Origin: JAAYJR01 sp964563975
GTDB lineage: Bacteria > Bacteroidota > Bacteroidia > Bacteroidales > Prolixibacteraceae
Assembly: GCA_964563975.1 (NCBI GenBank)
Contig: CAZLZJ010000033.1
Coordinates: forward strand, 1 to 24,219
Reading direction: 5' to 3'
Length of the DNA stretch: 24,219 nucleotides
A program made the position numbers and the translations under genes. Position 1 is the stretch's first letter. Every line of letters begins with the position of its first letter. Under the pieces are notes generated by a model that was not told the DNA's origin, searched no databases, and worked only from the letters and a program-made list of their open reading frames with translations. Positions 8,447 to 16,098 of this stretch are shown piece by piece.

Positions 8447-9460
8447 TGAAGACGATTCTCTATATTTTATTCTCCCAAGATGTTTATAAGCCCTTTCTGT
8501 TGCTTCCCTTCCTCTTGGAGTTCTTTTTACAAATCCCTCCTTTATTAAAAATGGTTCATAAACCTCTTCAATAGTACCCGAATCTTCACTTACTGCAGTG
8601 GCAATAGTGGAAATGCCTACCGGTCCGCCTTTAAATTTATCAATAATACAACTTAAGATACGGTTATCCATTTCATCAAGTCCGTGCTTGTCTATTTTAA
8701 GGGATTTAAGGGCCACTTTAGTTATTTCTAAATCTATTTTACCCGTTCCTTTAACTTGTGCAAAATCTCTTACTCTCCTTAATAATGAATTAACGATACG
8801 TGGGGTACCTCTACTTCTACCGGCTATCTCAACAGCTGCCTTTTCATCAATTTCTATATTAAGTATATTTGCAGATCGTTTTACTATACTTTCTAATACC
8901 TCAACATCATAATACTCTAAATGAGAATTAATTCCAAATCTTGCTCTAAGGGGGGAAGTTAACAACCCTGATCTGGTTGTAGCCCCAATTAATGTAAAAG
9001 GATTAAGTTCAAGCTGAATTGATCTGGCACTGGGACCTTTATCTATCATTATATCAATACGAAAATCTTCCATGGCCGAATAAAGATACTCTTCAACTAT
9101 AGGCGATAATCTATGTATTTCATCAATAAAGAGTACATCTCTTTCTTCAAGATTTGTTAATACCCCTGCCAGATCTCCGGGTTTATCAAGAACAGGGCCG
9201 GAAGAAATTTTAATCCTTACTTCTAATTCATTTGCAATAATATATGATAAAGTTGTTTTACCCAATCCCGGAGGTCCATGCAATAATACATGATCTAATG
9301 CTTCATGTCTCATAGAAGCAGCTTTAACAAATACTTTAAGATTTTCAACTATCTGTTTTTGACCTTTAAAATCTTCAAAGCTTAATGGTCTTAATTTATT
9401 ATCCAGCTCTCTCTCTTTTTCTGAATATTTGTTACCTCTGATATCAATTGAATTATCCAT
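8438..9460 (-). CDS. ruvB: Holliday junction branch migration DNA helicase RuvB
   Basis: The AAA+ motor of the RuvABC complex, which drives branch migration of Holliday junctions. With the ATG at 9460 it has 340 residues. Walker A GPPGLGKTT is at 62-70, Walker B LFIDEIHR at 110-117, sensor 1 GATTR at 159-163, and the arginine finger lies in PLRARFG (170-176). The C-terminal winged helix contains GPVGISTIATAVSED and RTPRGREAT. A TTG one codon upstream is also open, but the ATG gives the family N-terminus MDNSIDIRG. That ATG overlaps the stop of the response regulator gene by one base (TGATG), indicating translational coupling. The 3' end overlaps the cyclotransferase gene by 9 bp. ruvA and ruvC are not in the window. 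Confidence 0.98.
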   Translation of the reverse strand: MDNSIDIRGNKYSEKERELDNKLRPLSFEDFKGQKQIVENLKVFVKAASMRHEALDHVLLHGPPGLGKTTLSYIIANELEVRIKISSGPVLDKPGDLAGVLTNLEERDVLFIDEIHRLSPIVEEYLYSAMEDFRIDIMIDKGPSARSIQLELNPFTLIGATTRSGLLTSPLRARFGINSHLEYYDVEVLESIVKRSANILNIEIDEKAAVEIAGRSRGTPRIVNSLLRRVRDFAQVKGTGKIDLEITKVALKSLKIDKHGLDEMDNRILSCIIDKFKGGPVGISTIATAVSEDSGTIEEVYEPFLIKEGFVKRTPRGREATERAYKHLGRIKYRESSSLF

Positions 9461-9837
9461 CAACTTCTGCTTAATACATTATCTATAACTCTAAATAAAT
9501 CCTGAGCAGTAAATGGTTTAGCTAAATAGTCGTTCATTCCCGAATTAATACACTTCTCTTTATCATTATCTAAAGTATTAGCTGTAAGTGCAATAATAGG
9601 TATGCCATTATCTATTTTTTTCTCTTTTTCATACTTTCTTATTTCGTAAGTTATTTCAAAGCCATTTTTACCAGGAAGCATAATGTCCATAAAAATTAAA
9701 TCTATTTTCTCTTTTTTTACAATATTTATTACTTCATCTATGTTTGTTGCACACTTTACTTCATAATTTCTTTTTTTTAAGTGGAAACTAACTATTTTTT
9801 GATTAAGTAAATTATCTTCTATTAAAAGTATTTTCAA
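9460..9837 (-). CDS. Single-domain response regulator (CheY-like receiver)
   Basis: A 125-residue stand-alone receiver domain without an output domain. Conserved residues are all present: acidic pair Glu7/Asp8, phospho-acceptor Asp51 in LIFMDIMLPGKNG, Thr85 in IIALTAN, and Lys107 in YLAKPF. The sequence (MKILLIEDNLLNQKIV) is of the kind found at the C-terminus of hybrid histidine kinases, which suggests that it takes part in a phosphorelay. No kinase or phosphotransfer protein is nearby. The start is TTG at 9837; no ATG lies upstream in frame, and TTG gives the exact family N-terminus. Its stop overlaps the ruvB ATG, so the two are made from one transcript. The functional link to ruvB is not established. 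Confidence 0.92.
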   Translation of the reverse strand: MKILLIEDNLLNQKIVSFHLKKRNYEVKCATNIDEVINIVKKEKIDLIFMDIMLPGKNGFEITYEIRKYEKEKKIDNGIPIIALTANTLDNDKEKCINSGMNDYLAKPFTAQDLFRVIDNVLSRS

Positions 9838-10171
9838 AATTATTATTATTAATTTATAAGTTATTATTAAATAATATATTACTAATAAGGTGTTAAAATT
9901 GTTAATTCTTTTTTTTGAAATGTTATAAAGATAGCTTAATCATTTTAAATAACATTAATTAGTTTTTTTGTTCAAAAGATATTTTTAAAAATCAATCAAT
10001 TGATTAAATTTTTTAAAAAAATGTTAATAAAAAAAATACTTTTTTATATTTTATTTATATTTTATTTATTGTGGAAAATTATCTGAAACTTTTTAAAGAG
10101 ATTTAAATACTTTTAAAATTATATTATCAATGTAAAAAAAATAGGAATATACAAGTTTTATTATAAAAGAT

Positions 10172-10179
10172 TACTTTTG
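10172..10179 (+). promoter_or_regulatory. Putative -7 promoter element for the DUF4175-uvrC run
   Basis: The plus strand reads TACTTTTG, an exact TAnnTTTG match, 66 bp upstream of the DUF4175 ATG. No clear -33 TTTG is seen. The resulting leader would contain the 10192-10227 inverted repeat. Confidence 0.35.
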
Positions 10180-10191
10180 TTTTTTAAACAA

Positions 10192-10227
10192 TTAACAGTA
10201 ATAAATTTATTATTAAAATACTGTTAA
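10192..10227 (+). repeat. Leader inverted repeat upstream of the DUF4175 gene
   Basis: TTAACAGTA (10192-10200) and TACTGTTAA (10219-10227) are perfect 9-bp inverted arms around an 18-nt AT-only loop, itself starting with the palindrome ATAAATTTAT. It ends 18 bp before the ATG and lies downstream of the putative -7 element. It could be an mRNA hairpin or a protein-binding site. Confidence 0.4.
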
Positions 10228-10245
10228 ACAGATTAATAATTTAAA

Positions 10246-13200
10246 ATGACCAAAGATTTTAACATACTTGTTAATAAGATTAATTCTTATAGAAACAGAT
10301 TTTATCTTTATAAAATTGCAGAAGGTTTTTTTATTACTATTTCTCTTTTATTAATATTATTTACACTATTTTCAATATTAGAATTTTTTATATACTTAAA
10401 TTCTTATTTAAGAAAAATTATATTTTATGGTTTTATTCTATTTGGTTCTTTATTAATAATTCAGTTTATAGCTTTTCCCTTTTTAAAATTACTGCATATT
10501 CTTAAACCTGTCGATATTAAAAGAAGTGCAAAATTCATTCAAAACTATTTTCCTGAAATTAAAGATAAGTTGTTAAATGTTATCGAATTNNNNNNNNNNN
10601 NNNNNNNNNNNNNNNNNNNNNNNNNNNNNNNNNNNNNNNNNNNNNNNNNNNNNNNNNNNNNNNNNNNNNNNNNNNNNNNNNNNNNNNNNTTTCATTTAAT
10701 TAATAAAAAATTAGTTGTTAAAAAGGGAGAATCATATAATATAATTCTTAAATGCACTGGAGACCAATTACCTCAAAATGTGTATATCAATATTGAAGGA
10801 AATAATTTCTTGATGAAAAGCAGGTCTGATGAAAATTTTGAATATGAAGTGGCGTCAGTAATAAATAATATTGAATTTTATTTTACTGATATGATATATA
10901 AATCACAAAAATATTTACTTAATGTATTGCCGGCACCCGGAATAAATACGTTTAATATAAAGGTTGAACCTCCTGCATATACAAGATTAGAGGATAAGAA
11001 TTTTAATAATATAGGAGATATTCAGGTACCGTCCGGCTCTTTAATAAAATGGAAATTTTCTGGAGTTGACATAGATACTCTTTATTTAAGTTTTATGGAT
11101 TCAATTAAAAGTGGAGCATTAAAAGATGAACAAAATGATTTTAATTATATAAAGAATTTTTATAAGACTACTGATTATAATGTTATAATTGAAAATTTTA
11201 AAACAGATCCAAAACTTGCATTATCCTCCACTATTGATGTTATTCAGGATCTTTATCCTGAAATTAAAATTATTTCCGTACAGGATTCAGTTAGATTATC
11301 GCGTTTTTATTTTAAAGGCAAAATTGGTGATGATTATGGGTTTACAGCTCTTAATTTTCATTTTAATATTGAAAATAGTGATTCAACTATTGCCATACCA
11401 ATAATAAATAATTTAACCGATCAGGATTTTTATTTCAGTTTTGATTTTTCAGAACTTGATTTTGCGCCGGGTACTATTTATTATTATTTTAAAGTAACTG
11501 ATAATGATATTTTAAATGGTTACAAATCAACGACTTCAGATAACTTCACTTATATTAAACCCAATAAAACAGAAATAGCTCTTTCGGAGGATGAACAGTT
11601 TAAGCATATAGAAGAGTTGTTAAAGCAAAGCAATGAATTAACAAATGAAATTCAAAATGATCTTAACAATATACAATTCAAAAATATGGATCCCAATATA
11701 AGTGATTGGGAAAAATCACAAATGGTAAATGAGATAATTAATAAACAAGATAGACTTGAACAATTATATGAGGAAATAAAAAAGAGTAATGAAAATTTAA
11801 ATAATTATATTAATTCTTATAATCCTCAAAATGAAATTATTAAGGAAAAGCAAAAAGAGATTGAAGAGTTATTTGATGAGGTTTTTACTGATGAATTAAA
11901 AGAGCTTTTAAAAGAGTTTAATAAACTTGCACGGGAATTTGATGATAAAAAATTCAATCAACTATCGAATAAAATGCAAATAAGTTATGAAGATCTTCAA
12001 AATCAAATGGATAGAAATTTAGAAATGCTAAAGAAGATGAAGGTTGAAAAGGAAATACAAGATGTAATTGATGAATTGTCTGTTATAGGCAGTGAAGAAG
12101 ATAATTTGCAAAAAGAAATTTCAGAAAAAAGAAATTTTGAAGAAGTTCTTTCTGAAATTTTAAAACATGATAAACAGATTAGATTTTTACAAGATAGATT
12201 AAATGATGCGCTTAAATTGAATAGCGGATTAAGCAGGCCTGTCAATTTTGATAATTTTGAAGATGAATTTACTGATATTAAAGAGAGTATTAAAAACAGT
12301 ATTGAACACCTTCAGAAAAAAATGAGAAGGAAATCAGAAAATAGCCTTCATCAAACTTCCGATTTTATTGAAAATACTGTATTTGCAATGCAACAAATGC
12401 TAAACTCAAATAATATTGAACAACAGACAGAAAATATTCAGAATTTAAAACAGATATTAAGCAATCTTATTTATTTATCTTTTTCACAGGAGGAAATAAT
12501 TAAAGACTTAAAAGGAATTAGTATTAACGATCCTTTTTTAAAGAGTATAAATATTCAGCAAAAAAGGATTAGTGATCAAAATAATATTGTTAAAGATTCT
12601 TTATATGCACTTGCAAAAAGAACTCCGCAAATTAACAGTACCATTAATAATGAGTTATTAAATATTGAATTTAACCTTGAAAAAACTTCTGATCAATTAA
12701 GTGAAGGATTATTTGCAGATGCAACTGTAAGTCAGCGATATGTTATGACTTCTTTAAATAATCTCGCACTTTTGTTAAATGAAGCACTTGAAAATCTTGA
12801 AAAACAATTAGCTAATGCCATGCCGGGTGATTGCCAGTGTGAAAATCCAAATGCCGCCGGGCAGGAAGGGATGAATTTATTAAAAGAAACTTCTGAAAAT
12901 ATAAAAAAGCAGTTACAAAAAATGATAGAGCAGCTGAAAAACGGAGGTTCTGAAAATATGAATGAACAATTTGGGCAGATGCTGATTGAGCATGAAATGA
13001 TGCAACAAATGCTTAGGGAGATCCTGAATAGTGGTAATGTTGGTAGTGGAGCAAAAAGCACCTTACAACAAATTGATAATATGCTTGAACAAAACAGAAA
13101 ACAGTTATTAGATAAAAAAGTTAATGCCGAAATGATTACAAGGCAAAATTTAATTACCACTCGATTGTTAGATGCCGAGAAGGCTAACCTTGAAAGAGAA

Positions 13201-13377
13201 TTTGAAGAAAAACGTGAAAGAAAACTTGCTGAAGATTTTTATAGTAATCCGGTAGAATTTTTTGAATTTATTAAAGAAGAAAATATTGTCATAGAGATGC
13301 TAAATAAGGATTCACATAAATTAACCAATTTTTATAACCAAAAATTTAAAGAATATATTAATAAAGTTGAAGATTAA
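10246..13377 (+). CDS. DUF4175 family membrane-anchored coiled-coil protein, interrupted by assembly gap
   Basis: A large protein, 1043 codons as assembled, including a 100-N gap at codons 115-148. Two membrane helices (about 25-49 and 57-80) lie at the N-terminus. After the gap comes a beta-rich Ig-like region (to about residue 440), then a long charged alpha-helical/coiled-coil region (about 445-1030) rich in E, K, N and Q, with a CQC motif at 863-865. This matches Bacteroidota DUF4175, a family of unknown function. Homologues usually have a further membrane helix where the gap lies, so the real missing DNA is probably longer than 100 bp. The frame agrees on both sides, but this could be chance. 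It heads the run to uvrC; the next gene's GTG follows its TAA directly. A mechanical or envelope-spanning role is only a guess. Confidence 0.85.
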   Translation: MTKDFNILVNKINSYRNRFYLYKIAEGFFITISLLLILFTLFSILEFFIYLNSYLRKIIFYGFILFGSLLIIQFIAFPFLKLLHILKPVDIKRSAKFIQNYFPEIKDKLLNVIEXXXXXXXXXXXXXXXXXXXXXXXXXXXXXXXXXXFHLINKKLVVKKGESYNIILKCTGDQLPQNVYINIEGNNFLMKSRSDENFEYEVASVINNIEFYFTDMIYKSQKYLLNVLPAPGINTFNIKVEPPAYTRLEDKNFNNIGDIQVPSGSLIKWKFSGVDIDTLYLSFMDSIKSGALKDEQNDFNYIKNFYKTTDYNVIIENFKTDPKLALSSTIDVIQDLYPEIKIISVQDSVRLSRFYFKGKIGDDYGFTALNFHFNIENSDSTIAIPIINNLTDQDFYFSFDFSELDFAPGTIYYYFKVTDNDILNGYKSTTSDNFTYIKPNKTEIALSEDEQFKHIEELLKQSNELTNEIQNDLNNIQFKNMDPNISDWEKSQMVNEIINKQDRLEQLYEEIKKSNENLNNYINSYNPQNEIIKEKQKEIEELFDEVFTDELKELLKEFNKLAREFDDKKFNQLSNKMQISYEDLQNQMDRNLEMLKKMKVEKEIQDVIDELSVIGSEEDNLQKEISEKRNFEEVLSEILKHDKQIRFLQDRLNDALKLNSGLSRPVNFDNFEDEFTDIKESIKNSIEHLQKKMRRKSENSLHQTSDFIENTVFAMQQMLNSNNIEQQTENIQNLKQILSNLIYLSFSQEEIIKDLKGISINDPFLKSINIQQKRISDQNNIVKDSLYALAKRTPQINSTINNELLNIEFNLEKTSDQLSEGLFADATVSQRYVMTSLNNLALLLNEALENLEKQLANAMPGDCQCENPNAAGQEGMNLLKETSENIKKQLQKMIEQLKNGGSENMNEQFGQMLIEHEMMQQMLREILNSGNVGSGAKSTLQQIDNMLEQNRKQLLDKKVNAEMITRQNLITTRLLDAEKANLEREFEEKRERKLAEDFYSNPVEFFEFIKEENIVIEMLNKDSHKLTNFYNQKFKEYINKVED
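10590..10689. other. Assembly gap (100 N)
   Basis: Exactly 100 undetermined bases inside the DUF4175 gene. A round 100 is a common placeholder for a gap of unknown size, so coordinates and reading frame across it are nominal. Confidence 0.97.
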
Positions 13378-13785
13378 GTGAGTCACAATTCAGAAATACT
13401 TATAATTCAATCAGATGAAAAAGAGATGAAAAAGGTTGAAGCATTTATTAAAAACTTTTTTTTAAAAATGGAAATTCCCACTTTTTTATTTAATAAAGTA
13501 CTGTTATGTATTTCTGAAGCTGTGATTAATGCCATTTATCATGGTAATAACAATGAGTTTACAAAAACTGTTACCTTAAAATTATTATATGATAATGGTT
13601 CAATTTTTGCTGATGTTATTGACCAGGGTAAAGGCTTTGATTTTATGCGCATAACTGATCCGACAAAGGGTGAATTTATAAAAAGAGAGTCGGGCAGGGG
13701 GTTACATATTATAAAATCTTTAAGTGATTGTTTAGATTTTAAAGATAATGGTACATGTGTCAGTATAATAATCAGGATCAGGTGA
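13378..13785 (+). CDS. RsbW-like ATP-binding protein (anti-sigma factor kinase family)
   Basis: A 135-residue GHKL-type ATPase domain of the RsbW/SpoIIAB serine-kinase family (HATPase_c_2). The N box EAVINAIYHGN is at 47-57, with Glu47 and Asn51 placed to bind Mg-ATP. The G1 box is DQGKGFD (82-88), and the G2 region is SGRGLHII (105-112). Members phosphorylate anti-anti-sigma (STAS) proteins or bind sigma factors, but neither a STAS protein nor a sigma factor lies nearby, so the partner is unknown. The start is GTG, placed directly after the DUF4175 stop with no spacer. The stop overlaps the preferred ybeY GTG start by 4 bp (GTGA). The position between DUF4175 and ybeY recurs in Bacteroidota. 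Confidence 0.9.
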   Translation: MSHNSEILIIQSDEKEMKKVEAFIKNFFLKMEIPTFLFNKVLLCISEAVINAIYHGNNNEFTKTVTLKLLYDNGSIFADVIDQGKGFDFMRITDPTKGEFIKRESGRGLHIIKSLSDCLDFKDNGTCVSIIIRIR

Positions 13786-14231
13786 ATTATATAAATTTTT
13801 TTTTCGAGAGTACAAATTTTTTTGAATATCCTGAAAATATAATTAAAACACAGGTTTTAAAAATTATTGAAGACAGTTTTAAGTCGGTTGATGAAATTAA
13901 TATTATTTTTTGTAATGATAATTATCTGTTAGAACTGAATAATAGATATTTAGGTAGTGATTATTATACTGACATTATTACTTTCAATAATAGTATTGAT
14001 AACTTAATTTCCGGTGATCTTTATATAAGTATTGATCGTATTAAAGAGAATAGTATTCAATATGGCGCATCTTTTATATATGAATTGGCAAGAGTAATTT
14101 ATCACGGTATTTTACATCTTGTCGGGTTTAATGATAAAAGTGCCTTAGAGAAAAAAATAATGAGACAAAAAGAGGATTATTACCTTAAAAATTCTGATTT
14201 AGAGAATTTAATCAATGGAATTAAAATATGA
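13782..14231 (+). CDS. ybeY: Endoribonuclease YbeY (rRNA maturation factor)
   Basis: A metal-dependent endoribonuclease of the UPF0054 family, involved in 16S rRNA 3'-end maturation and ribosome quality control. The GTG start at 13782 gives 149 residues, overlaps the previous gene by 4 bp (GTGA) and yields the family N-terminus MNYINFFFES. An ATG at 13755 would add nine residues and overlap by 31 bp, so it is less likely. Motifs are YYTDIITFN (61-69) and the zinc site HGILHLVGFND (108-118). The third metal ligand, His in E. coli (His124), is Asp118 here; I recall the same D in other Bacteroidota, so the enzyme is probably active. The 3' end overlaps mnmG by 17 bp. Confidence 0.94.
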   Translation: MNYINFFFESTNFFEYPENIIKTQVLKIIEDSFKSVDEINIIFCNDNYLLELNNRYLGSDYYTDIITFNNSIDNLISGDLYISIDRIKENSIQYGASFIYELARVIYHGILHLVGFNDKSALEKKIMRQKEDYYLKNSDLENLINGIKI

Positions 14232-16098
14232 TATTATTGTAGTTGGTGGTGGGCATGCCGGGTGTGAAGCTGCTGCAGCTGCTGCAAAGTTGGGATCAAA
14301 AACTTTACTTATTACGATGGATATGAGCAAATTTGCTCAGATGTCCTGCAACCCTGCCATGGGAGGAATTGCAAAAGGACAAATTATTCGTGAGATTGAT
14401 GCTTTAGGTGGTTTGTCAGGCATAATTTCAGATAGGAGTACCATTCAGTTTAGAATGTTAAATCTTTCTAAAGGGCCTGCAATGTGGAGTCCCAGGTCTC
14501 AAAATGATCGAATTGTTTTTAGCACATTCTGGAGAGAAGCTTTGGAAAAGGTTGACAATTTAGATTTGTGGCAGGATGATGTGGTGAGAATTATCGTAAA
14601 AAACAGCCGTGTTATTGGTGTTAGGACAAAAATTGGAGTAAAATTTTATTCCAACGTTGTTATACTTACAAATGGTACTTTTTTAAACGGACTTATTCAT
14701 ATTGGATCAACTAAAATTTCAGGGGGAAGGATTGGAGAATTATCTTCAGAAGGTTTGACTGATCAATTGAGTGAATTAGGTTTTAAAAGTGGCAGGCTAA
14801 AAACCGGAACTCCTGCCAGAGTAGATGGGAGGAGTATTGATTTTACCAAACTGACGGAACAACCCGGTGATGAGAGTGGATATAAATTTTCTTATCTGCC
14901 GGATACAAAATCGCTTTTAAAAAGAAGATCATGCTGGGTCACTTATACCAATAATTATTCACATGAAGAACTGCGCAAGGGATTTGATAATGCCCCTATG
15001 TTTGACGGTACTATACAAAGTATTGGCCCGAGATATTGTCCAAGTATTGAATCCAAGTTAGTTACATTTCCCGATAAAGAGAAACATCAAATTTTTTTAG
15101 AGCCTGAAGGTGAAAATACCATAGAATATTATATAAATGGTTTTTCTTCTTCCCTTGCATGGGATATTCAATACAGTGCCTTAAAAAAGATTACCGGATT
15201 AGAAAACGCCAAAATATTTCGTCCCGGCTATGCTATTGAATATGATTATTTTGAACCTGATCAGCTATTTCATACATTAGAAACAAAAATCATCAGAAAT
15301 CTTTTTTTTGCCGGTCAGATTAATGGTACTACAGGATATGAAGAAGCTGCTGCTCAAGGATTAATTGCCGGTATTAACGGTCATTTAAAATGTCATTCAA
15401 AAGAGAGCAAAGAATTTATTCTCAAACGCGATGAAGCTTATATTGGTGTATTAATTGATGATTTAGTAACCAAAGGTATTGATGAGCCTTACCGTATGTT
15501 TACCAGCAGGGCTGAATTCAGAATATTATTGCGACAAGATAATGCTGATTATAGATTAACTCCCAAAGGATATGAACTTGGTTTAGCAAGTTTAGAAAGG
15601 AAACAATTGTTGGATAAAAAAAATAAATTGATTTCAGATCTTATTGGATTTACAGAAAAATTTAGTGTTAAGCCTCATTATATCAATAAATTGCTTGAAG
15701 ATAAAGGTACTTCAGCTCTTAAACAGGGTGTGAAATTAAGGGATATTATTTTAAGACCGCAAATATCAATTTTTGATTTGATAGCTCCATTAAAGCCTTT
15801 CAATAAATTTTTAAAAGAACTAAAATGTGAAAATAACAGGGAGGTACTTGAAAGTGTAGAAATTGCCATTAAATATAACGGATATATTAACCGGGAGAAA
15901 GCAATTGCTGAAAAATTAGATAAATTTGAAAATATAGTAATAAAAAGAAAATTTAATTACTTGGAACTTAAATCTTTATCTACCGAAGCAAGAGAAAAAC
16001 TTAATAGAATTGATCCTTTTACAATAGGTCAGGCAAAGCGTATTCCCGGTATATCTCCGTCCGATATAAATATTTTATTAATTTTATTAAACAGATAA
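14215..16098 (+). CDS. mnmG: tRNA uridine 5-carboxymethylaminomethyl modification enzyme MnmG (GidA)
   Basis: The FAD-dependent partner of MnmE, installing the cmnm5 group on wobble U34 of certain tRNAs. It has 627 residues, normal length. The dinucleotide fold VVGGGHAGCEAA is at 9-20; the two conserved cysteines lie in SCNPAMGG (Cys45) and RYCPSIE (Cys275). GPAMWSPRSQNDR (88-99 region), FFAGQINGTTGYEEAAAQG and the C-terminal helical MnmE/tRNA-binding region ending GISPSDINILL are all typical. The ATG start overlaps ybeY by 17 bp, and the TAA stop shares its last A with the apt ATG (TAATG), suggesting translational coupling along the run. mnmE is not in the window. Confidence 0.98.
   Translation: MELKYDIIVVGGGHAGCEAAAAAAKLGSKTLLITMDMSKFAQMSCNPAMGGIAKGQIIREIDALGGLSGIISDRSTIQFRMLNLSKGPAMWSPRSQNDRIVFSTFWREALEKVDNLDLWQDDVVRIIVKNSRVIGVRTKIGVKFYSNVVILTNGTFLNGLIHIGSTKISGGRIGELSSEGLTDQLSELGFKSGRLKTGTPARVDGRSIDFTKLTEQPGDESGYKFSYLPDTKSLLKRRSCWVTYTNNYSHEELRKGFDNAPMFDGTIQSIGPRYCPSIESKLVTFPDKEKHQIFLEPEGENTIEYYINGFSSSLAWDIQYSALKKITGLENAKIFRPGYAIEYDYFEPDQLFHTLETKIIRNLFFAGQINGTTGYEEAAAQGLIAGINGHLKCHSKESKEFILKRDEAYIGVLIDDLVTKGIDEPYRMFTSRAEFRILLRQDNADYRLTPKGYELGLASLERKQLLDKKNKLISDLIGFTEKFSVKPHYINKLLEDKGTSALKQGVKLRDIILRPQISIFDLIAPLKPFNKFLKELKCENNREVLESVEIAIKYNGYINREKAIAEKLDKFENIVIKRKFNYLELKSLSTEAREKLNRIDPFTIGQAKRIPGISPSDINILLILLNR

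Larger units (their letters stand above)
9838..10245. other. 408-bp very AT-rich divergent spacer, no gene seen
   Basis: This is the longest gene-free stretch between two genes in the window. It separates outward-facing transcription units (response regulator-ruvB to the left, the DUF4175 run to the right). It is almost all A and T with long homopolymer runs. Structures seen are a 12-bp perfect palindrome AATCAATTGATT (9994-10005), an 11-bp unit ATATTTTATTT repeated twice in tandem (10026-10047), one DnaA-box-like nonamer (TTTTCCACA on the minus strand, 10070-10078), a -7 element and a hairpin before the DUF4175 gene. Promoters for both directions must lie here. No tRNA or structured RNA is recognisable. 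Confidence 0.6.

Noticed and set aside
10026..10047. Tandem 11-bp repeat as an iteron or CRISPR-like array
   Set aside because: Only two full copies, made of A and T only, with no spacers; low-complexity sequence explains it.
10070..10078. DnaA-box-like nonamer as proof of oriC
   Set aside because: Only one loose match was found in the spacer; a functional origin normally shows several. Kept only as a weak point in the origin hypothesis.
10021..10086. A 21-codon frame encoding a fully hydrophobic peptide (MLIKKILFYILFIF...), possible toxin or small membrane protein
   Set aside because: Random A/T-only DNA gives such hydrophobic frames readily; it overlaps a tandem AT repeat, lacks an RBS, and has no antitoxin-like partner.
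12732..13160. 142-codon, cysteine-rich open frame on the minus strand
   Set aside because: Antisense to the DUF4175 coiled-coil region; the Cys/Ser/Phe bias mirrors Gln/Lys/Glu codons on the real strand.
13755..13781. Upstream ATG as the ybeY start
   Set aside because: It would add nine residues that do not resemble the family and overlap the kinase gene by 31 bp; the GTG with a 4-bp overlap fits better.
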